The translations under genes were made by a program, and so were the position numbers. A stretch of DNA of 64,000 nucleotides, from contig NZ_BDBI01000024.1 of NCBI RefSeq assembly GCF_001612905.1, positions 1-64,000 on the forward strand, in the 5' to 3' direction. The DNA comes from Nocardia ignorata NBRC 108230 (GTDB lineage: Bacteria > Actinomycetota > Actinomycetes > Mycobacteriales > Mycobacteriaceae). This document shows positions 31,201 to 40,200 of the stretch, in pieces; within the stretch, counting starts at the first letter, position 1; every line of letters begins with the position of its first letter. A model generated the notes under the pieces. That model was given only the letters and a program-made list of their open reading frames with translations, made no database searches and had not been told where the DNA came from.

Positions 31201-34200
31201 CACCGACGCCACGCTCGTATCCCTGTTCGCCGAACAGGCCCTTCGCACCCCGGACACCATCGCCCTCGAATTCGAGGGGCAGCGAATCACCTACGGCGAG
31301 TTCGCTGTTCGTGTGGCTCGTCTGGCGCGCTGGCTGATCGCGGAGCGGGTGGGGCCCGGCGCCATCGTGGGTGTCGGGCTGCGGCGCGGAATCGATCTGC
31401 TCGTCGCGCTCTACGCGGTGCAGGCGGCGGGTGCGGCGTACCTGCCGCTCGACCCCGACCACCCGGCCGAGCGGATCGCCGATGTGCTCGCCACCGCGGC
31501 ACCGGTCTGCGTCCTCGCCGCATCCGGCTTCCCCGAAACCGATACGCGCACCATCGCTCCCGGCGAACTCGACCTCGGCGGTTTCGACGCCCACCCGGTG
31601 ACCGATGCCGAGCGTCTCCGCCCGTTGCGCGGCGCCGATCTGGCGTATGTGCTGTTCACGTCCGGATCGACCGGGAAGCCGAAGGGTGTGGCGGTGAGCC
31701 ACACCGCCATCGTCAACCGTCTGGTCTGGATGCAGGGCACCTACGGGCTCACGCCGGCCGACACCGTGTTGCAGAAGACGCCGATCACCTTCGATGTGTC
31801 GGTGTGGGAACTGTTCTGGCCGTTGCAGATCGGTGCCACCCTGGTGATCGCCCGCCCCGACGGGCACCGTGACCCCGCCTACCTGGCCGAGGTCATCACC
31901 CGCACCGGAGTGGGTGTGGCGCACTTCGTTCCGTCGATGCTCGCCGCGTTCCTCGCCGAACCCCGCTCCGCCGACTGTGCGTCGCTGCGTCAGGTCTTCG
32001 CCTCCGGTGAGGCACTGCCCGCCGCCGATGCGCAGCGCCTGCGCGCGCTGATTCCCGGTGTGGCCGTGCACAACCTGTACGGCCCGACCGAGGCCGCCGT
32101 CGACGTCACCTTCCACGAGGTCACCGACGCCGACACCGTGACCGTGCCGATCGGGACGCCTGTCGCCAACACCGCCCTGCACGTCCTCGACGCCCGCCTG
32201 CGCCCCGTGCCCGTCGGCACACCCGGCGAGCTCTACCTCGCCGGTGTGCAGCTGGCCCGTGGCTACCTCGGCCGCCCGGACCTGTCGGCCGACCGCTTCG
32301 TCGCCAACCCCTACGGCGCCCCCGGCGAACGCATGTACCGCACCGGCGACCTCGTCGTACGCGCTCGCACGGGCGAACTGGAATACCTGGGCCGCACCGA
32401 CTTCCAGGTCAAGCTGCGCGGCCTGCGGATCGAACTCGGCGAGATCGAGGCCGTGCTCGGCGGCATCGACACTGTCGACCGCGCCGTGGTGACCGTCCGC
32501 GACGACGGCACCGGCCCCTACCTCACCGCCTACCTGGTCCCGTCGCGCGAACAGCACCCGACGGCCTCGGCCGCAGCGCGCGGCCAGGAGTCGCCCGGAC
32601 GGACGCCCCGCACCGGCCTCGCCGACGCCGGTGCGGATATGTCAGGGGACGCGAGTGGTGAGAGCGCAGGCATCGTCGCAGCGACCCGTGCCGGAAATTC
32701 GCCGTCAGGGGTGGATGCGCAGGTTGGTTCGCGCCCTGCCGGTTCGTCCGGGAACGCGTCGGCCGGCGACGACATCGCTCCCGATATCGACCTCGCGGGC
32801 GTGAAAGCCCGGCTGCAGGAGTCGCTGCCGGCCTATATGGTGCCGAGCGCGTTCGTGATCCTCGAGTCGCTGCCGGTGAACGCCTCGGGCAAGCTCGATC
32901 GCCGGGCGCTGCCCGCCCCCGAGCTGACCGCGCGCGAGTTCCGTGCTCCCGCAACGGCAACGGAGGTGTTGGTGGCCGGGATCGTCGGGGAGGTACTCGG
33001 GATCGACAAGGTCGGTGCCGACGACGACTTCTTCGATCTCGGTGGCAACTCACTGATCGCCACCCGGGTCGCGGCGCGGCTCGGGGCAGCGCTGGACCGG
33101 CGGGTGCCGGTGGCCCGCATCTTCGAAGCGCCGGTCGTGGCCGCGCTGGCCACCGCGCTCGATACCGAGGCGGGCCCGTCCCGGCTCGCGCTGACGGCGG
33201 GGGAGCGGCCCGCCGTGGTTCCGCTCTCTCCTGCCCAGCAGCGCATGTGGTTCCTCAACCGGTTCGATCCGGATTCGGTGGGCTACAACGTGCCCATCGC
33301 CGTCCGTTTGCGCGGTGTGCTCGACACCGACGCGTTGGCTGCCGCCGTCGACGATCTGGTCGACCGGCACGAAATACTGCGCACGTACTACCCGGAGACC
33401 GCCGACGGTCCCGTGCAGAAGATCCTGTCGGCCGCGGCAGCCGGTGTCGCACTGGAGATCCACGACACCACCGCGAACCAGGTGCGTGGTGCGGTGACGA
33501 AGCTGGCGGCGACCACCTTCGACGTGACCGCCGGGGTCCCGTGGCGGGTCGTGCTGTACCGCCTCGACGCCGACGACGCGGTGCTGGCGCTGGTCGTGCA
33601 CCACATCAGCGCCGACGGGTCGTCGGTGCCGCCGCTCGTGCGCGACCTGATGACCGCCTACCTCGCCCGTCGCGACGGCACCGCCCCCGCGTGGCCGCCG
33701 CTGCCGGTGCAGTACGCGGACTACGCGCTGTGGCAGCGGGCGGTGCTCGGCGACGAGACCGACCCCGCCTCCGTGGCCGCCCGCCAGCTCGACTTCTGGC
33801 GCACCGAACTCGCCGGTGTGCCCGACGAACTCGCGCTGCCCCTCGACCGGCCACGTCCGGCTGTGCGAACCCTGGCCGGCGGCACCGTGCCGGTCACTCT
33901 CGACGCCGCCACCCACGCCGGGCTCACCGAGCTGGCTCGCGAGTGCGGTTCCACGCTGTTCATGGTGGTGCACACCGCCTTCGCCGCCCTGCTCGGACGG
34001 CTGTCGAACAGCACCGACGTGACCGTCGGTACCCCTGTCGCCGGGCGCGGTGAGGCCGCGCTCGAAGATCTCGTCGGCATGTTCGTGAACACACTGGTGT
34101 TCCGCACCCGGCTGCGGCCGGGAGAATCGTTCCGCCAGTTGTTGATCCGGCAGCGCGCCACCGACCTCGCGGTGTTCGCCAATGCCGATGTGCCGTTCGA

Positions 34201-37200
34201 ACGGCTCGTGGAGGTGCTCGACCCGGCGCGTTCCACTGCCCGGCACCCCCTGTTCCAGGTGGGCTTCTCCTTCCAGAACTTCGAACGCGCCGAACTCGAA
34301 CTGCCCGGCATCACCGTGTCGGGCCTGGACACCGACGGGGAGCTGTCGCAGTTCGATCTGCACCTGATCGTCAGCGACGACTACACGAACAACGGTGCCG
34401 CAGCCGGCGTTTCGGGCGTACTCACCTACGCCACCGACGTGTTCGACCCCGAAACCGCCGCCGCCGTCGTCACCCGCCTGGAACGGCTGCTCACCGCCGT
34501 CGCTGCGGCACCGCAGACTCCTGTGGACGCCATCGACGTGCTCGATGCCGAGGAGCGCACCCGCATCCTCGACCACTGGAACGACACCGACCACGAGATC
34601 GACCGCACGGTAACCCTTCTCGCGCCGTACCGTCACCAGGTCGCCACGCGCCCCGACGCGACGGCCCTGATCTTCGAGGGCGAACACCTCACCTACGGCG
34701 AACTCGACGCCCGGGTCAACCGCCTGGCCCGCCACCTCGTCACCGACGGCGTCGGCCCCGATACCCTGGTCGCCCTGGCCATGCGCCGCTCGGTCGACCT
34801 GGTCGTCGCCATGTACGCGGTCCTCACCGCAGGCGCCGCCTACGTCCCGATCGATCCCGACCACCCCGCCGACCGCATCACCCAGATCCTCACCACCGCC
34901 CGTCCCCACATGGTCCTCACGACCAGCCGCGACCGCTTCGACATCGGCGCCATGTCCGGTGCCGACCGTTCGGACGTAGTGCCGGGTCCCTCCAGTCCCT
35001 CGGGGGAAGCGAAAGGTGGTTCCTCGATCGACGGCCACGCCGCATCGTCGGCAGGTGCGGCGGGTATTCCCGTCGTTCGCATCGACCGACTCGACCTGGA
35101 TCGTTACCCGGCACACACCGTCGGTGACGCGGAACGACCTGCACCGCTGCGGGATTCGAACCTGGCCTATGTCCTGTTCACCTCCGGCTCGACCGGGCGG
35201 CCCAAGGGTGTGGCGATGAGTCGTGCCGGCGTGCGCAATCAGGTGGCGTGGATGATCGAGCAGTACCGCCTCGGGGCAGGGGATGTGTACCTGCAGAAGT
35301 CGGCCGCGACCTTCGATCTGTCGGTGTGGGGGTACTTCGTGCCGCTCGCGGCGGGGGCAACGCTCGTGCTGGCCGCACCCGACGGGCAGCGTGACCCGCT
35401 GTATCTCGCGGAACTGGTCGCGCGCCAGCGCATCACGGTGGCGGACTTCGTGCCGTCGATGCTGAGTATGTTCGCCGCGCACGCGGAAGCCGAGCAGCTC
35501 AGCAGCTTGCGCCTGGTGCTCGCCATCGGCGAGGCGCTCATCCCGGATACGGTCGCCGCCTTCCGGGCGAAATCCGATGCGGCACTGCACAACCTGTACG
35601 GACCGACCGAAGCGGCCGTTTCCGTGACCGCCTGGCCCGCCGACGACGCGACCGGGCCGACCGTGCCGATCGGGGTGCCCGAATGGAACACCCGCGTCTA
35701 CGTGCTCGACGACCGGCTGCGCCCCGTAGCACCGGGTGTGGCGGGCGAGCTGTACCTCGCGGGCGACCAGCTGGCGCGCGGCTACCTCGGCCGCCCGGAC
35801 CTGACCGCCGACCGGTTCGTCGCCGACCCGTTCACCGCGCCCGGCGAACGCATGTACCGCACCGGCGACCTCGTGCGCTGGACCCGCGACGGTGTGCTCG
35901 TCTACCTCGACCGGCGCGACTTCCAAGTGAAATTCCGTGGTCAGCGCATCGAACTCGGTGACATCGAAGCGGCGCTGCGGGCCGTGCCCGGCGTGCGTCA
36001 GGCCGCGGCTGTCGTGTCGCCGAGCCCGACGGGCGACCGCCTCGTCGGTTACGCGGTGCCGCAGCCGGGCGCCGAGCTGGACCCGGCGTCCCTGCGCACA
36101 GCCGTCGGGGGTGCCCTGCCGTCGTACATGGTTCCGTCGGTCGTCGTGGTGCTGGACGCCTTCCCGCTCAACACCTCCGGCAAGCTCGACCGGGCCGCAC
36201 TGCCGACACCGGAGTTCGTCGCCCGCCCCTTCCGTGCCCCGATCACCCCAGTACAGCGGGCCGTGGCCCAGGTGTTCGCCGAAGTGCTCGGCCGCGAGCA
36301 GGTTGGTCTGGACGACGACTTCTTCGAACTCGGCGGCAACTCGCTCATCGCCACCCGCGTCGCCGCGCGCCTCGGCGCGGCACTGTCCACCCGGGTGCCG
36401 GTGCGCACCCTTTTCGAGGCGACCGCCGTCGCCGCACTGGCCGAGCTGCTCGCCGGCCAGGCGGGCAGCGGCGCGGGCATCGCACTGGTTGCGGGCCCAC
36501 GCCCGCAACGGATTCCGCTGTCGGCAGCACAGCAGCGCATGTGGCTGCTCAACCGCCTCGACCCGGAATCGGCCGCCTACAACATCCCGATCGCGGTGCG
36601 GCTCACCGGCAATGTCGACGCCGACGCCCTGGCCGCCGCCGTCACCGATGTGCTCGAGCGGCACGAGGTACTGCGCACCGCCTACCCGGCCGTCGACGGC
36701 ATCGGCCACCAGGCGGTGTGGGAGTTCGTACCCGCCCCGGTGGTCGAAACCGTCGATCCGATCGCGGTGCCCTCGATCGTGGCCGCCGAGATCGGCAGGG
36801 GATTCGACGTCACCGTCGCCCCGCCCGTGCGGGTGCGCGTATTGCGTTGCGCCGCCGACGAAGTGGTGCTGGTCGTGGTGATCCACCACATCAGCGCCGA
36901 CGGCTTCTCCGCCGGACCGCTGCTGCGCGACACCACCGCTGCGTACCTGGCACGTCGCGCGGGCACCGCACCGGACTGGGCACCGCTGGCGATCCAATAC
37001 GCCGACTACACCCTGTGGCAGCGCTCCGTGCTCGGCGACGAGCACGACCCCGAATCCCTGGCCGCCCGTCAGGTGCGATTCTGGCGCACCGAACTCGACG
37101 GGCTCGCCCCGCTGCTCGAACTGCCCACCGACCGGCCGCGCCCCGCCGTCGCCTCTCAGCGCGGCGCGAGCGTGGAAACGGTTGTTCCGCAGGAAGTCTG

Positions 37201-40200
37201 GCAGCGTGTCGCAACAGTGGCGCGGCGGGCGGACGCGAGTGAGTTCATGGTCGCGCACGCGGCACTTGCCGTACTGCTGGCCCGGCTCAGCGGGTCGGCC
37301 GACATCGCCATCGGCACCCCCGTCGCCGGACGCGGTGCCGCCGCGCTCGACGACCTGGTCGGCATGTTCGTCAACACCCTCGTCCTGCGCACCGGTGTCG
37401 ACCCGGCCGCCTCCTTCACCGCACTGCTGAAGGACGCCAGGCGGGTCGACCTCGACGCGTTCGACAATGCCGATGTGCCCTTCGAACGCCTGGTCGACGT
37501 ACTCGACCCGGTTCGTTCGGCCGGACACAGCCCCCTGTTCCAGGTGATGCTCGCCTTCCAGAACCTGGGCGCCACACCCACCGAGGTAGTGCTGCCGGAT
37601 CTCACCGTCACCGCCCTCGACGCCGACGCCGCGGTCGCCAAGTTCGACCTCGACCTCGTCCTGTCGGGCACCGACGACGGCCACTGCTCGGTGCAACTCA
37701 CCTACGCCACCGACCTGTTCGACGCCACCACCGCACACCGGATGGCCGAGGCGTACGTGCGGATCCTCGACGCTGTCACCGCCGACCCGGACATCGCCGT
37801 CGGTGATGTCGACCTGCTCACCGACGCCGACCACCGGATGCTCGAAAGCTGGTGCGACACCGACCATCCGCTCGCACCGGAGACATTGGTCGACGGCTTC
37901 TACCGGCAGGTAGGCGCGACCCCCGCGGCCATCGCGTTCGTCGACGAGACGACCACCCTCACCTATGGCGAATTCGCGGACCGGGTGAACCGGCTCGCCC
38001 GGTACCTCCTCACGCTCGGCGTCGGCCCCGACACCGCCGTGGCGGTGGCGGCGCGCCGTTCGACGGAACTGCTGGTCGGGCTGTACGCGGTGATCGTCGC
38101 CGGTGGCACCTATGTGCCGATCGACCCCGACCATCCGGCCGAACGCATCGCCCGCGTCCTCGACATCGCCCGTCCCGCCTGCCTTCTCACCACCTCGCGC
38201 GACCGGGCCGACCTGCCGACCTCGGTGGGCCGGGGAATCGACGTGGTCGTGCTCGACGAGATCGAGACGGCAGAACTCTCCGGGCTACCCGTCGACGACG
38301 CCGAGCGCACCCACCCGCTGCGCCCCGAACACACCGCGTACGTGATCTTCACCTCCGGATCCACCGGTCTGCCCAAGGGCGTCGGGGTGCCGCATCGCGC
38401 GATCGTCAACCAACTCGACTGGATGGCACAGGAATTCGGCTTCACCGCCGATGACACGGTGCTGCACAAGACACCGACCACCTTCGACGCCTCGATCTGG
38501 GAACTGTTCCTCGGTCCCCGCGTCGGCGCCCGCACCGTCATCGCCCGCCCCGGCGGCCACGGCGACCCGGCCTACCTGGCCGCCCTCATCGCCGAACACC
38601 GCGTCGACACAGCGCAATTCGCGCCGACCCTGTTGGCCGCCTACCTCGCGCAGATCGACGGCGGAGTAGAGGTGGTCTCGCTGCGGCGGATCTTCGCCGG
38701 TGGTGAAGCGCTGCCCGCCGCGCTCGCCCAGCAGGTTCGGGCGGTGACCGGGGCCGAGGTCGTGAACCTCTACGGACCCACCGAGACCGCCGTGCAGGTG
38801 AGCACCCACGTCGTCACCGACGACGACACCGTCACGGTGCCGATCGGCACACCGGTGTGGAACACCGGGCTGTACGTGCTCGACGCCCGACTGCGTCCCG
38901 TGCCGCCCGGTGTGGTCGGCGAGCTGTACGTCGGCGGTGCCCAACTCGCCCACGGCTACGTGGGAGCAGGCGCACTGACGGCCGAACGGTTCGTCCCCGA
39001 TCCGTTCGCAGCGGCGGGCTCTCGCATGTACCGCACCGGTGACCTCGTCCGCTTGCGCGGCGAAAAGGCCGCATTGGAATACGTGGGCCGCTCCGATCTG
39101 CAGGTGAAGCTCAACGGTCAGCGCATCGAGCTCGGCGAGGTCGAAGCCGTGTTGGCACGGCAACCGGGTGTCGCGCAGGCCGCGGCCGCCGTGGTGCCGG
39201 GTACGGGCGCCGACCGGCTCGTCGGGTACGTCGTTCCCGCACGCTGGCGAAGCTCCGTCGGCTCGTCCGAGGATGTCACCACTCCCGGAACTGTTGTCGC
39301 CCAGAGCGTCTCGGGGCTCGACACAGCGTCCCTCCGGTCGGTGCTGGCCGACGAACTGCCCGGCTACCTCGTGCCGTCGGTGATCGTCGAACTCGACGAC
39401 TTCCCGGTGAACACCTCGGGCAAGCTCGATCGCGGCGCCCTCCCGGTCCCGAGCCTGCGCCAGGCCACCTATCGGGCACCCGTGACCGAGACCGAACAGC
39501 GGGTCGCCGCCGAATTCGCCAGGGTCCTCGACCTGGACCGAATCGGCATGGACGACAACTTCTTCGACCTCGGCGGCAACTCGCTCACCGCGGTCCAGCT
39601 GGCCTCGCGACTGAGCGAAACCCTCGGCACCCCGGTGCCGGTGGCCTGGTTCTTCACCGACCCGACCCCGGCCGTCGTCGTCGAACGCTTGCGCGGCGAC
39701 GACGCGCAGGGCGACGCCTTCGCCGTCCTGCTGCCGCTGCGCACCGGCGGCACCGGGGCACCGCTGTTCTGCGTCCATCCCGTCGGCGGCCTGTCCTGGT
39801 CGTTCGCCGGCCTGACCCGCCACCTCGACCCGCAACGCCCCGTCTACGGTCTGCAATCACCCGCGCTGACCGCCGACGAACCGCTGCCCGACAGCATCGA
39901 CGCCTGGGCGCGGCGCTACATCGACGCCATCCGGTCGGTGCAGCCCGAAGGGCCGTACCACCTGCTCGGCTGGTCGCTCGGCGGTTTGCTCGCGCACGCG
40001 GTCGCCACCGGTCTGCGAGCCGAGGGCGAACAGGTCGCGCGACTGGCCATGATGGACAGCTGGCTCGGCGACGGACCCGAGCAGACCCCGGCCCCGACGG
40101 TCGGCGACCTGCTCGGCGGCCTGGCGGGCGAGGACCTCGACTTCGGCATCGACGGACTCACCGCCGCCGCCGCGAACCTCGGCGGACCGCTCGCCGGACT

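Noticed and set aside
33050..38134. A 1,694-codon open frame on the minus strand opposite the NRPS
   Set aside because: It has no recognisable domain and mirrors the strong third-position GC bias of the NRPS, which suppresses stops on the opposite strand. Similar long shadows occur opposite pnp (14040-16598).
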